A program made the position numbers and the translations under genes. The notes beneath the pieces were generated by a model. The model saw only the letters and a program-made list of their open reading frames with translations. It searched no databases and was not told the DNA's origin. A DNA stretch of 64,000 nucleotides. Origin: Lophium mytilinum (taxonomy: Eukaryota > Ascomycota > Dothideomycetes > Mytilinidiales > Mytilinidiaceae). Where the stretch lies: assembly GCA_010093605.1 (NCBI GenBank), contig MU004183.1:1-64000 (forward strand). Direction: 5' to 3'. Below are positions 11,350-25,100 of this stretch, in pieces. Numbering within the stretch: the first letter of the stretch is position 1; every line of letters begins with the position of its first letter.

Positions 11350-13420
11350 ATTAAAAGGTCTAAAAGAAATTACCTACTATTATATTTCTAGCTAAGTAAA
11401 CTACTAATAGTAATCTATTTAATCTAATTATATATAGTATACTAGATTAAGAAAATTAGCTAGCGCTTAATATAGAGAATTATAAAGCTTATATATATAT
11501 AGTATACTAAAAATAGAATAGAATATCTATATATAGTTAAGCGGGTTATATTTATTTAATTTAGCCTTTTTTAATTACTTCTTAAGTAGCTTTAAATACT
11601 ACAGTGTAACTACCTAGAATAAATTATAGAATTTAACCTCTCTAATATTATAAGAAGTTCTAGCGTACTATATTACCTTCTAGTCCTTATACCTAAAGCG
11701 GCTAGTAAGAATAAGATTCTATATATTAAGAAGAATATTAAATAGATAGCTAGTTAATATCTAGAGAAAGCCCTTAAGCTAGCTATATGCGCTCTTATTC
11801 CGTAATATAATACTATAAGAAATTAAGTTAGTATTATATACCTCTACTACTTCTTTATTTCTTAGTTATTCTTTAAGCTATACTCTTACTTTCTTTAGCA
11901 CTACTTATTTAGCATGTATATAAACCCTGTGTAAAGTTTAGGCATTAAATTTAGATATTTTAGTATTAAGAAAAATTACTTATATAGTACTAAAGTACTA
12001 AGTATTAAATATATAGTAAGTTACCTATTTAAATCTATATAACTACTATTTCTCTACTATATAGGCTATAAGGTTAGGCCGCTTCTTATAGTTATTAAGT
12101 AGCTTATTCTAAGCCTTATTAAACTGCGCTATGCGCTCTAGCTTTATTATAGTAGTCTAATAGGTAATAAAATTACTCTTTTTCTTCTACTACTTCTTCT
12201 TCTTAGCTACCTGCTATTCTTCTATATTATTCTCTATTAGCGCATTAGAATAGCCTATAGGAAATATTAGTTTTACCTTATATATATTAACTAGCTTAGT
12301 ATTAATATTCTTTTCTATATACTATATATAGAGAAGGCGTATAACTCTAGGCTATTATATATATAGTATATTTATTAGAGCTTATTTCTTATCTATTAAG
12401 AAAACGTGTAAAGTAATAGAATAGTGCTTAAAGAGCTTAAAGAGCTATTATACTATCTAGTTATAGTTAGCCTTCTTCTTTATAGAAATAAAATAGTAGC
12501 TAATTTTATAGTTATTACTAGTATAGGTAATATTAGTAATATATAGAAAGGGTATACTAAATTAGTTTATTTTATAGGTATAATCTATTAATATAATATT
12601 ATAGTTTAATTAAAAAATCTTAATAGAATTTAGATATATAAAGAAGAGGTAATCTATATAGTACTATATATTTTTTATATAGCTATATATATACTTCTTC
12701 TTCTAGCTATTAGAAGAAGAAAATATAAAGGTTTCTAACGTGTAGAGAAGTACCTAGATAGGCGTAAGGCTACTAAGAAGCTTATTTTTATAGCGGGTTT
12801 ACTTATTTTAAATATTCTTAATAGTAATAGTTATCCTCTTTTTTAAAAGCTTTATATAGGTTTACTAAGGCTATAAGCTACTTAATATATTATTCTAAAT
12901 AAGCTAATTTATTAATAATAAGCGCTTTCTATTATATATAGCTACTATAGCTTTAAGTAAAGAGAGGTAATTATAAGTTTTCTCTACTATCTTCTATAGC
13001 TATATATATTTACTATTAAAGCTAGAAAGCTACTAAGTAAGTATACTATTTATCTTATAGTCTACTTTATTAGTAGAGGTACTATATATATATATAGTAG
13101 GCTCTATAGTACCTCTAAAGTAGTATTAAAACTAGATTTTCCTCTTTTTATAATCTATATTAACCTTTAAGTATATTTTAGTTAGGCTATAGCTCTATAT
13201 ACTTATATACTATATAAGCGCCTTTTTAGCTTTCTCTAGGCTATTATATAGCTATAATAGGGGCGGCTAGAGAGCTATAGTAAGAGGTATATTATAGAGA
13301 AAAAAATTAAAAATAAGGTTATAATTACTTATAGCTATACTATACTTAGAGAGAGTATTTAGAATTAGTAGTAAACCTAAGTAAGTAAATTAGAGGCTTT
13401 AGAGAACCTCTCCGGGCTAA
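11350..13420 (-). mobile_element. MULE (Mutator-like) transposase relic, RIP-degraded
   Basis: Read on the minus strand with stops at expected Gln/Trp positions tolerated, this is a Mutator-like transposase. At about 12,560-12,610 it reads 'IDYTYKINQF', the first catalytic-Asp block (family D-x-TYKTN-x-F). At about 12,385-12,415 it reads 'FLIDKKQALINIL', the second Asp block (family (V/I)TDRE-x-ALMNAL). Between them is the 'NYN(W)' block typical of the fold. At about 11,900-12,200 a W..L...Y...W..Y segment resembles the part before the last catalytic residue. Upstream (about 12,900-13,250) a Lys/Arg-rich N-terminal part resembles the FAR1-type DNA-binding region ('EKTYNYL' for E-x-THNH). The ends and inverted repeats are not resolved. 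It is dead and of old RIP-exposed type. Confidence 0.65.
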
Positions 13421-13575
13421 TTAGAAGATTAGACGTAAATGGGTATATATAGAGGAATTACACGGTATATATAGAGGAAAAACCCGGTGTAGGATTATTA
13501 GTCCCCTATATATATAGTAGGGACTTTTACTAAGAATTATATACTATGTTATACCCGATAAATAATAACTAGGGA
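13421..13575. other. Edge of the AT-rich block
   Basis: Two direct copies of GGTATATATAGAGGAA (near 13,441 and 13,464) and a small palindrome GTCCC-tatatata-GGGAC near 13,500. Base composition switches to GC-rich at about 13,575, which I take as the border of the repeat block. Confidence 0.5.
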
Positions 13576-13834
13576 GGCGCGCCTTGCTACTCTAGTACTG
13601 TCTCGCCACCACCCGCGCGATTTAGAGCTTCATGAACTTGCGCGACGTCGCGGCCGATCCTTGCGCTGACGGGGCGGGAAGGGTGGTCGCGATGTAACCT
13701 TAGACGGGAGATATGATTACAACTTCGGAACGACGCAGCCGTGCGCACTGCGGGGTCTTGGATCCACCGACACGAAGGATGGGGAACCTCTGCGAAGACA
13801 ACGGCGACAGCAAGTCGTCTTCACCATCGTCACC

Positions 13835-16492
13835 ATGTTCGACTTCGGGATCCGGACGACTTTGCCGTTGCTTGTGGGCTTCGCGATAGGGACACGAGCT
13901 CAAGAGGTCGACTACTCGCAATTCGTGAATCCCTTCCTCGGATCTGAAGGCGGAATCCCGGGCTATGCGTGTAAGGCACCAATGCCTCTCTACGACTTGA
14001 GGTCGTTGAACGAAGAGCTTGAACTAATGACTCCTTAGATGGCGGCGGCGACATCTTCGTCGGCGGCGCCGTGCCCTTCGGAATGGTAAAGCTCGGCCTC
14101 GACACATACGAAGAACCCGTCAATCAGAGCGCCCTCAATGGTGGATGGACGCCAAAGGGCAAGGTCACCGGCATCAGTCTGCTTCATGAGTCTGGCACGG
14201 GAGGAGGTCCCAAGTATGGGTTCCCTGCGCAGATGCCGTTGACGTCCATCGAAGCGCCGGTCAATCTATTGGACAATTTAACGTATTGGCAAAGCCGGGT
14301 TTGTGACAGCTCTCATCCCTCTCCTCGCTGAAGTCTGACATATTCTGAGGTCGGCGACGACGTAGCCAGCGTGGGATACTTTCGCACGCGTTTCGAATCG
14401 GGCGTCTCCGTTGAGTTATCTGCGACCAGGCATGCGGGCTTGATGCATTACACATATCCATCGTCTGAAAAACACGTTCTGGTCGACTTTTCACATTATC
14501 TCCCATATCCATCTCGCTCTTGGGACTCGCAATTTTATGCGGGGGGCGAAATCGAGATCCAGCTCAACTCTTCCACGTACACAGGCTACACGTCCATCGC
14601 AAACGGCTGGAATTTGGGTCCTCCGGTCACCGTCTATGTTTGCGGAGAGTTCAGTTCGCCGCCAAACGAAGCGAGAGCATTCAGTGGTCGCAACACCTTT
14701 CCGGTAGGACGCCATTTCAGAAGCTTCGATAATGCGACGACTCCCGAGCCCACATTCCGTGGCTCATCAGCCCGCTCGGGACCTACGTGTGATCGCGTAG
14801 GAGCCATTTTCTCTTGGAACGGCGCCAGTGGCAGCTCAGAAATCAAGTCTCGAGTCGGAACCTCCTTTATTTCCATAGACAAGGCTTGCGCGTACAAAAA
14901 CGAAGAGCTCGCATCTTGGGACATTGAATCGACTGCGCAAGCTGCACGTGATGAATGGAATCGCGACGTGTTCTCCAAGATCAAGGTATCACCAGAAGCC
15001 AACCAGACAAGACTTGCAATGCTCTATTCAAGTTTGTACTTTATGCATCTCATCCCGAGCGAGAGAGTAGGAGAGAATCCGCTCTGGGAAAGTGACGAGC
15101 CATCATGGGACGACTTCTATACTATGTGGGACCTTTTCCGCAATCAAGTATCGCTATGGCATCTCATCCAGCCTTCGTACTATGAGTCAATGATTCGTTC
15201 TCTTATCGACATTTTCAAGCATGAAGGTTTCATGCCGGATGGGCGAAGTGGAAATTACAATGGGCTTGTTCAAGGCGGTTCCAACGCCGACAACGTCCTG
15301 GCAGATGCGTATGTCAAAGGCCTTCGCGGCAAGATAAATTGGACGGAAGGGTACGCGGCGGTGAAAAAGAACGCAGAGGTCGTGCCATTCTTCGATCAGA
15401 ATCCCGTGGATCCTCAAGGCTCTCTGAAGGAGGGTCGTTCGGCATTGGACGACTGGATTCCGCTGGGTTATGTATCCGCAGATCGCAACTCGCGCGCCGT
15501 TTCGAAGACAGTGGAGTACTCGCTCAACGATTTTGCCGTGTCGCAAATAGCAGCGGGCGAGGCACCGGGAGATCACGAGCTTTACCTGCGTCGGTCTGCC
15601 GGATGGCAGCTCAGCTGGGATCATGATGCGACCGCTCGCAATTTCAGTGGATTCGTGATGCCTCGTTATGCGAACGGGAGTTTTCACCAAACATATAACA
15701 TCACGAATTGCGGGGAATGCAATTGGTCTGATGAGTCTTACGAGGGAACCGCCTTTGGTAAGTCGCTGTCCATTTCCTGCCCAGTATCATCAGTAAGATC
15801 GAGACCACTGATAGACTCCAGAATACTCCTTCGTTATACCACACGACGTGGAAACTATGATCCAGTTCATGGGCGGCCCGCAGCACTTTGAAGAAAGACT
15901 AGACTACGTCTTCCAACCCAACACATCCGGCGTCGATCTGGGAGTAAACGGCCTAGGGATCACGACCATCAACAACCCGTCTGACGAACCCGACTTCGGA
16001 ACTCCATACTTATACAACTACCTTAACAAACAGTATAAATCGGTGGAGAGGTCTCGCCAGATAGCAACTGACTTTTACTTCAATTCAAGCAATGGGATTC
16101 CGGGGAACTCTGACGCGGGAGCACTGAATTGCTGGCTCGTCTGGCAGATGTTGGGGCTCTATCCGGTCGTCACTACATCCGTTTATCTGCTCGAAAGCCC
16201 CTGGTTCGATGATGTCAACGTTACCGTCAATTACGACCGGACTTTACGAATTCGAGCTGAGGGCCTTGACGACGGGGATGGAAGGCAAGGCTACTACGTG
16301 CAGGGCGTGACCATCAACGGCAAAGTATGGAAGAAGAACTGGTTTGAGCATGGCGACATGGGAGGAATCATGACGGAAGGCGGCGAAATCCTATTTCAGC
16401 TGGGCACGGAGAAGAAGGTCTGGGAGACGGGTGATGTCCCGCCGAGCCCAGGGCATGTTGTTCTCGATGAAAATGAGAAACGATGGGAATAG
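13835..16492 (+). CDS. Secreted GH92 alpha-1,2-mannosidase
   Basis: The exons are 13835-13970, 14039-14298, 14350-15757 and 15822-16492, giving 824 aa. All introns are GT-AG (68, 51 and 64 nt), and the phases join cleanly: intron 1 restores GYAYGGGDIF, and intron 3 restores the Glu of TAFEYSFVIPHDV. The start ATG has a CACC context and begins a ~22-residue signal peptide ending TRAQ. Family hallmarks in order: NPFLGSEGG (~30), the glycine-rich GGGDIF/VPFGMVK block (~47-60), YTMWDLFRNQ near residue 380, GGSNADNVLADAY near 440, and the Ca-binding/catalytic-base region IPGNSDAGALN near 700. GH92 enzymes are Ca-dependent exo-mannosidases. This one probably trims mannose from glycoproteins or mannans outside the cell. 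The length is normal for the family and no damage is seen, although repeat blocks flank it on both sides. Confidence 0.9.
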
Positions 16493-16861
16493 CTAAAGAC
16501 ATCTTTGAACGGTGCAACGAGTCTTTCAATCAGCCTCGCCTCATCCCAGTTCGCAACTCGCCCCTCGAAAGATCAAAGCTTTGGAAGCTTGGTGATAAAA
16601 GATTCGACGTGCTTGTCTCCAAGATACCTTGAAATGCAACACCAGAGACTTTCTACTTCACGCAATATCCGTAGTATTGGCCTATCACGCCTTTGTAATG
16701 CCGATGAGCTCAGTCCGCTGCCTCACGTTTGCGCAATCAGCAATTCTTAATGGTTTTGACCGATATAGTACTAGTACGCCCCACTACCGTCCATCAAGGT
16801 TTACGTGGCCGAAGATGCGATCTCGTGAAAGCCTCTTGTCCAACAGCTTGCTCACCACTTT

Positions 16862-18084
16862 TTAAGTCTGAGAGCCTCCGTTCTTCATGCGGTTGCACTC
16901 TGCACGGTGGCGCTTCCAATCAGCTTTCTGGCAGTCTCGAGAGCAGTACTTCGTGACCACGCAGGCCGCGCAGGACTGGACTTCTCCCGCCTTGCCGCAA
17001 CCTCCACAACGCTTGCGGCAATCTCCTTTGTGTCTACTCCAGTCCACCATGGCGCAATTGACTGAGCAGTACTCCTCGTTGAAGCATCCCGTGCACTCGA
17101 GGAAGTCGCAATGTGCATCCAAGCGGGTACGGTGGCAGGTAGGACACCGTCGTGGCTCGTAGGTCTTTGGCTGCCAGCCTGGCGGAGCCTCATGAAGTTC
17201 TGTAAGCCAGTCAGTGGCGGTTGCCAGTATGTTAACGATGGAATGACAGCAGCAGTCGAGCTCTAGACATACCCTTCCTCTTTGGTCCTGGATTTGTAAC
17301 CGGATCCCAGCTCTTGTGATGAAATTCGACTTTGTCCCCAACCAACTCTATCTTGAACGTAGCGTTCGGATTGGCGTTGATGGACCGGCACGTCTCCTCA
17401 GCCAACTCCTTCTGTGGTTCCCACGACTTGCTAGCATTCTCGTCGGCATCGTTGCTCGGGTAGCCGATGACCAATTTCCCAGTGCCCAAGTCAGTGATCG
17501 GCATACCAACGGTGTTCGCGATCCTCTGAGTGCACCAAGCAGCAATACGAGGGTCTGCAAGGAACTCCTCCCCGAATGCTTGGTGTTTGGGATCCTCCTT
17601 ATTCTTGTTGCGGTCTATAGAGAGCTGGGTGAATAATCGTTGGTCCTCTGGCGCGAGGGAGTTGAACTGCTTTTCCGCTTCTTCGTTCTTATGCTTGTTG
17701 AAGAACTTCACTGCCGTATCGGTGGCATAGATGTCAATTTTCTGGTTGTACCAGACCTCGCCAGTGTTCTTGTCGATTCTGAGCTTCAAAGATGCGTTAG
17801 GGTTGTCGTTCACGCGCTTGCAGAAGGCTTCTACGTCCGACTCCGAGACGTGACCAGCCGCAACGGCTTTGTCAAAGAGGGCGCGGAATCCGGGATCGTC
17901 TTTCGAGACGTCCAATTTTATCAGCAGGGATTCTTCTCTGAGCGCATCCCAATATCCGGCCTGGACGAACTCCTGCCAGGCGCCGTGTTGGGGATGGGAA
18001 GGGTTTTGGGCGTCCGTCAATATAGATGTGGCCGCTAACTGTTCTTCCTTTGGAAGTTGGTCCAACACACGGCGGGCTTCAGCG
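16862..18084 (-). pseudogene. MYND zinc-finger gene, 3' part, cut off by hAT insertion
   Basis: Coding parts are 18076-17273 (after the 18077-18084 target duplication) and 17199-16862, with a 73-nt GT-AG intron at 17200-17272. The encoded part has two copies of an N-terminal module (L-x-x-LP-x-E(E/D)Q ... NP-x-HP-x-H-x-AW ... RVN-x-NPNA), then two MYND fingers. Finger 1 starts CPTC (C-x2-C ... CTGC ... YCSVNC ... H-x3-C). Finger 2 starts CGGC (... YCSRDC ... W-x2-H-x3-C). MYND fingers bind proline-rich partner peptides. The gene has no start codon on this side. Its first 67 coding bases lie at 30509-30575, beyond the transposon. Adding them gives a first exon of 871 nt, the same as the paralog at 37401. 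Apart from the insertion I see no inactivating change. The GTG at 18068 and the ATG at 18110 (in the transposon end) are not real starts. Confidence 0.85.
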
Positions 18085-18470
18085 CAGTGAAGGAACTAGA
18101 CTGGAGCCATTTAGACTAGAGCCGGATGGAGGCACTTAAAAAAGGCATTAGACTAGACTAAGATTCTATTTAGTTAGACTAGATTTAAGGCTATAAATAA
18201 TTCTAGAGCTCTAATACTTTTTATATATATAAATATATATATAGTATTAAGGTTAATTTTTATAAGGCTTAGCTTAGAGGTCTGCAATTCTTAGCCTCTT
18301 ATTAGTTAACTTATTCTATACTAACTAACTAGCTACTTAGTCTTACTATTCTTAGCCTTACTATTTTATACTTACTATAGTCTATATACTTACTATAATA
18401 TATATACTTTTTATTTTATAATATAGCCTTTCTATTTTACTTTACTAATAGATAGCTAAGAGGTTACGCA

Positions 18471-18670
18471 TGTTATGGCCACATGTTTATACTATAACAC
18501 GTGACTAGGGTTATATAATAGAGGCTCTATAGAATAGGTAAACGTTGCTCCGCCCTTTAGGTTATTATAACGTCCGTTCTAGAAACCTCTTCCTCTCTTG
18601 TATTTATCTTTTATTAATATTAATACTATTTAATCTAATAATTCCAACGTTCTAACCTTAAGCCCTAATA
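18471..18670 (+). repeat. 5' LTR
   Basis: A 200-bp direct repeat partner of 26907-27106, starting TGTTATGG. It is more AT-rich than the 3' copy and preceded by ACGCA. Confidence 0.9.
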
Positions 18671-18789
18671 TAAGATAAATACCCTCCTAGCTTCCGGGAG
18701 CAATGGAAGTAACCCTTAGAAAAATTTTTCCGTAATAGAGTGCGCTTTTATAATAAGCTATAGTATACCTATACCTTTCTATATAGTAA

Positions 18790-19175
18790 CTATTAGCAGA
18801 GTTGCGGACCCCTAATAAAGACTACACTAACATAGTGTTCTATTAGCAGTGCCGCGGGCCCCTAATAAAGCAATCTAACTATTATGCGCGATGTTAGATA
18901 ATAGACCTTATAACTATAGCAGACGCTCTATAATAAGCCCCTATAATAGAGGGGTAGTAGCAGCACCCTAGAAAGTCCCCACTAATTTATTAATTGCTTT
19001 AACGGCTCTATAACTTTATCTATATTGCTATTGCTGTATAGAGACTAACGCCTAGAAAGCTTAGTATTAATAATAGCGCGTGCGCGCGCCTAGTATTACT
19101 AACCGATTGCTATTACTATATAGAGACTGACGCCCGGAAAGCTTAGTATTAATAATAGTAAGCCTACACGCATAC
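18790..19175 (+). repeat. Tandem duplications in the leader of the LTR element
   Basis: A 'ATTAGCAG..TGC(C)GCGG(A/G)CCCCTAATAAAG' unit occurs twice near 18,793-18,870. A second unit, 'TATAGAGACT(A/G)ACGCC' followed by 'GAAAGCTTAGTATTAATAAT', occurs near 19,037 and 19,120. Both lie between the 5' LTR and the gag-like region. Confidence 0.6.
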
Positions 19176-22100
19176 TTAGTATTATAGAATAAAGCCCTGT
19201 AGACTATCTATTTCCTATATACTTTCTATTATCCGCATACTACCCGTTTTATAAATAAACTAACTAACCTAATAATTTACTATAGCTAACCTCCGCAATT
19301 AAGCGCAACTAGCATACTTCTCTAGGACAACTCCGCAACTAACTGTAATAGATACTAGTTTCTTAAGCCTTCCACGCGCCAGCGCGCGTAGTAAATAACC
19401 TAAATTTGTTAATAGCTCGCATATAAATACGGCAGGTTGCCCTCTATAAGTTTTCTCTCTTATATACTAACTTTTCTATACCCTATTACATGGCTAACTC
19501 TAACTGCTATACTTTTAACTATGCTAAAGCCCTACAGTTTAGCAACTCTGTTTTAGGCGGACGCCCTCCCAGCGGACGCCCTCTTAGCGACGTTAATTAT
19601 ATCCTAATTAATCCTCGCCGCATTATATCGCACTAAGACGACGGTTCTCTTAACCTACGCCACCTTCTTACTATAGATAATAATAATAATATAACGCAGA
19701 TTAATTATAGCCTATAGCCTCCTCTTATTTAGCTAGTAAACCCACTATTATAAGGCGCGACTTAATCGTAGTTGTAAACTTTAGCTGCTACTTTCTAACC
19801 GGCTCTATCTATTAGACTAGTCCCTCCTGTAACGCCCGCTAAGCTCTAATATTATTAAACTAAGTTCGGTACTATAGGCAAGCCTCTACTAGTTACTCTA
19901 GCTCCTCTAGTAGAAACTACTGTAGAGGAGACCGCACTCCCGCTCTCCCGCGTTAGTAGCTATGTACTAGGCAACTTTAATTTACTAGATAGAATTAAGG
20001 ATATAACTACCGGCCTTAATAATATAACTGTCGCCTATAATAAGGACTCCTTCTCTAACTTTAACTCGGCCGATAAATATAACCGCCAAGAAGAGGAATA
20101 TTAGTTTAGTAGTAACGTAGATAATAAAGTAAATAAGCTCTAGATAGCCTACTAAGGCATTAATATTAATATTAATACTTCTAACGCAACGGCCTACTAT
20201 AATACTGCCTCTAGGCCTAACTATTAGTCCTGTAACCCTAACTATCTAAGAATAGTACCTTTTTATAGTAGGCCTTCCTCTAATATATCTCCCTTATAAT
20301 ACTAGTCTACCCGCATTAAGTCTATTACTAGATTTAACACCCCGGACCTAGCTTAGTAAGCAGCAGGCATAGAATAGAGTAATAAAACTAAGACTACTAT
20401 AATACGCGTTAAAGACCGTTAATAATTACGTCTTACTATTACTTAGCGTGCTAATAGCTCTATCTTTAAGATGCATTACGGAGATAGAGCCTATAAGTAA
20501 TATAAGCTACGGACCCTATAGAACCTTACTAATAACATCTAACTCGCACTATAATAGTAGTGGAACTATATTATATTAACTTACGCAGAATATAAAAACT
20601 ATAAATATAAAATAGACATTGCTGTATAAGAGTAAGACGCCGCCAATATTATAGTTATTAGCCTTAATAAGAAATACTCGCTTATAGACGGCAAACTCTC
20701 TAAGCTTTATATATAAGTTTGCACCCTAGGTAATACACTAGAAGCTAAGAAGGTAAACTTAGCACGTATATATTATAGACGCAATAAGAAACACGCCTAA
20801 TTCTAGGCTTAAATAGCTTAGCTTAACTAGCTAAATATTATACACTAGCGAGCCTTAGACTAAATTACTTAGCTTAAAGCCCAACTTTATTATAATATGC
20901 CGGCGGAAGGCAACCTACACGCTAACCTAGATAGACACCCATCTAATTATAACTCTACTAACGACGGCTCCCCTTCTCTACTAAAGGGACCGTACGTTCT
21001 CAACCTAGAGGACTTCTAGCGCAACTATATTCTAGCACAACACTTTACTACAGCTAGAGGTAGAGAAGAAGGAGGTAATTTTAACCTAAGTAGCTTTACT
21101 TAGCTATAGGTCTACGGGCCCGTGTATCCTTAATATAGATAATAAGGCCCTTAACCTAAGTATATACACCTATAGGACTTTAAATTAGGGGCGAAGGTAT
21201 ACGCGGTATAGAAGAACTATCTACTCTATTTAGTTTAGGTGGACTAATAGACCTATCCTAATACTATAACCTAAATCTAATTAGTAGTTAGCTATTATAA
21301 AGGACGCGCATATAAGGTTATAGAGGACCGCGGTTTACTTACATCTAGTAATCTATACCGTTTACTTAAAGAGCTTATCTAAGACCTAGACGCTGCATTC
21401 TAGGAAAATAACTCTATCTAACGTAACCGCCTTCTAGATTAACTTAATAGCAAAGGTATAAAACAGCGCCCTAATAAGTATATAGCTAACTTCCTCTAAC
21501 GCCTTAACGCAGTTCTTAATAGACTTAAGTACGACAAGACTAATAACGGACTTATAACCTAATACCGTTATCTTAAGGAAACGCTACGCATAGACCTTAT
21601 TAATTAAATTAACTTTAGACTTAAATCCTAGTACTAAGTAAAGGATAACGTTCTATATAAAGACCGGCATAGGCTTTAACGTAAAAAGCGCGCTAAAAAG
21701 GAGCTCCTTATAGTATAGAGTGCAGCACGCCGATTTAATAATATACACGGAAATAATAGCCGCTATAATTTAAACCGCGCTTAATACAAAGTATCTACTA
21801 CTAAAACTAATAACTATATTATAGTTAAGAAAACTACTATAGTTCTATTACTAAGCGTCCCACCGCATATTTGCATGCGCCTTACTAAAGAAGGGCGTTG
21901 CTTTAGTTACTTTAAGAAGAACTACCGCGTAGGTAATCTAGAGTGCCCTATGGCCGGTAAGACTATATTACAGTCTTAGCGCAATAAGCGCTTAACCGCC
22001 GCGGGCATTAATAATGTGGAACTTAACGCCTTTAACTATAATAGCGACGAAGAATGCCAGTATAAATATAAATACAACGATAAATAAGAATATAATAAGG

Positions 22101-25100
22101 ATAATTATAGAGCTTACTCTAATAGCTCGGGAAAAGCTTAATCTCTAATAAAAGTTATTATTAGAGATAGTTAGAAGACACGCTAGCTTAAGCTCTTGCA
22201 CATATCTAGGAGCTTAAGCTACCTTCTCTAAAGCCTCTAGATATTAAACTCTCTACTTGCGCCGTAGGACTTACCCTACTATCTAGTAAATAGATAGACT
22301 TCGACTATAAGATTAAAACTTTAACCGGAACGGTTAAATCTATTATCCTTATAGACTCTAGATGCGGAGGTTTTATATTTATATCTATAAGCTTTACTAA
22401 GCACTATAAGCTTAATATTTGTAAGGCTACTCTATAAAACGTTAAGTTACTAAATAGATCTATATCTATTATTAATAAAGTAGCCAAGGTTACTATGCAA
22501 ATTAATAGTTACTATAATAAATTTTAGACCCTAATCTACAACCTTAAAGGCTACAATATTATTCTTGGCATAGGCTAGCTTATTATGCACGACGCCTATA
22601 TAAAGTTCGGCACGCGCATAATATAACTAGATTCCGACTACTATTATTCTTAATGCCTTATTAACTATAAACTAGTTTACGTCTAGTCTAAAGACCCCGT
22701 CGCCCGCACTAGTAAACGCCTGTTTAAGCAGAAACTTAACGCCTAGCTTACCGCTTTTAAGGCGCTTAATATTAGCGCGGTATCTAGCAATAAGTACCTA
22801 TATAACGCCTAGTAATTACTAGAAGAAGACACTATCTATATATGGCCCAAGCACTTTAAACTGGCGCTTGTGGATAAGAAAGTAGAAGCCTAAGCGCGCG
22901 CTTAAGGACGGTTATATAGCCATAACATTATTATAGGCCTAGCTAATTTTACTACTAACCTAGCTGTAATTAGCCTCTATGCAATATCTAAAGACGACTA
23001 GCGGAAGTTCTTTAAGAAAATAGAGCGCAAGCTAATAACGCGCGATAAACTTAAAGCACTAGTACCTATAGAATACTAGGGTTTCCTTAACGTATAGGAT
23101 CTAAAAGAAGTAAATAAGCTTCTACTACGTCGCAAAGTAAAGAACGGTATAGATATTAACCACTATATTAATATTAAACTAGAAACTAAGGCACTAGCCC
23201 GCAAAGTCTATGGACTTTCACGAGACGAGACGCTAGTTATTAAAACGTTTATTAATAAGATGTATGGTAAGAGCTATATTAGGAAAAGTAATAGTTAATA
23301 TATAGCCCCTGTTATTATTATCCGTAAGCTAGGCGGAGGCCTACGCATTTGCGTTAATTATTAAGGCCTTAACGTGGTTATAATTAAGGCCTGGAACGTT
23401 CCTCCAGCTATAAAGGACACCTTAGCCTTACTTAAAAACGCTTGGTACTATACTAAGTTTAATATTATTACTACCTTCAACGCCATTTAAATGCGAGAGG
23501 GTAATAAAAAGTATACTGCATTCCTTATAAGATACAGTCTATTTAAATTTATAGTTCTCCCCTTTAGCTTATGTAATGCGCCGGCCACGTTCCAAGCCTT
23601 TATTAACGACGTCCTCCTGGAATACCTAGACAATTTCTATACAGCCTATCTTAACAATATTCTTATTTTTAGTAAGACGCTTAAAGAACACGTTGGTTAC
23701 GTTAAGAAGATCCTCTAGCAACTTTATAAAGCCGGCCTATTCCTTAATATTACTAAATGCGAATTTTATAAACAAGAGGTTAAATACTTAGGCGTTATTA
23801 TTAGCGTTAACGGCCTTAAAATAGATCCAGCCAAAATCGAAACAGTTATTAACTAGCTCTAACTACGGAACCTGCGGGACGTATAAGCGTTTCTAGGTTT
23901 CTATAACTTCTATAGACGTTTTATTATGGCTTACTTAGACATTGCAGGTCCTCTTACTAGGCTTACTAAGGCGGAAGTTCGCAAGTAGTTCGCTTTTCTA
24001 TAGTAAGAAGGCAGCTTAGAAGACTTCTCCTTTAAGTAAATAAAGTAGGCGTTCGTTAACGCCCTATAGATGGCTTACTTTAATCTAGATCTAGAGACGT
24101 AGGTAGAATGCAACGCATCTAATACTATTACGGCAGCTATACTATCTTAAATGCAGGCTAACGGTGTTCTACGTCCTATCGCGTTTATATCCTATTAAAT
24201 AAGTGCAGCCTAACTTAACTATTAGATTTATAATAAAGAACTACTAGCAATCGTCCGCGCCTTTAAGGAATAGCGCATAGAACTTACCAGCCACGGATAC
24301 GGTAATCTAATTAAAGTTCTTTTAGATTACTGCACCCTGCAATACTTTATGGAAACTAAGCAGCTTAACTAGCAATAGGCTAGATGGGCCGAGTTTCTTT
24401 CCAAATTTAACTTTTAAATTACTTACTAACTAGGCAAGAATAATGGCAAGGCTAATCTGCTAACTAGACGCCCAGGTAATATACTAGATTAAGACGACGA
24501 ACGCTATAAAATCTAACAGTAAACAATCTTAAAGGACTATAACCTAGAACTAGAAATGCATTACGCTATTAAACTAGCCTATATTATAATAGACGGCGTC
24601 ACCTATAATATAGTTACCCTTGCAGTAATAATATACAACCTTAGCAAAGTGGAACTTAATTAAGGGGAGTTTTAGAGTAACCTTAATAAAGAACCACAGG
24701 AGCTACTAAGGTAGGGGGAGTTATAGAGTAACCCTACTAAAGGTGCAGTAGAGTAAGATATTATAGATCGCATATAAGAAGCACTTATAAACGACGCTGT
24801 TAGTAATGCTATTAAGGACGCTATTAGAGTAAGACTACGCCGTCTACTAATAGACATTATTAAGAACTACGGCGTTAAACTTAAGCTCTACAACTATATA
24901 ATTCACGACGGCCTAATTTTTATTTAAAAGGACCGCCTATATATACCTGCTAAGGAGGAACTCTAGATAACTATTATTAAGAGCCTTTATAAGCCCCCTC
25001 TAGTTAGCTATAGTAGAATAATATCTATATATAATTATATTTTAACATACTACTTCTAGCTATAGATAACTTATAACGTTAATTAATATATTAAGGCCTG

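Noticed and set aside
18066-18110. GTG at 18068 or ATG at 18110 as the start of the MYND gene
   Set aside because: 18085 onward is the inverted terminal repeat of the hAT element; the ATG there is followed by a stop after four codons. The real start lies at 30575.
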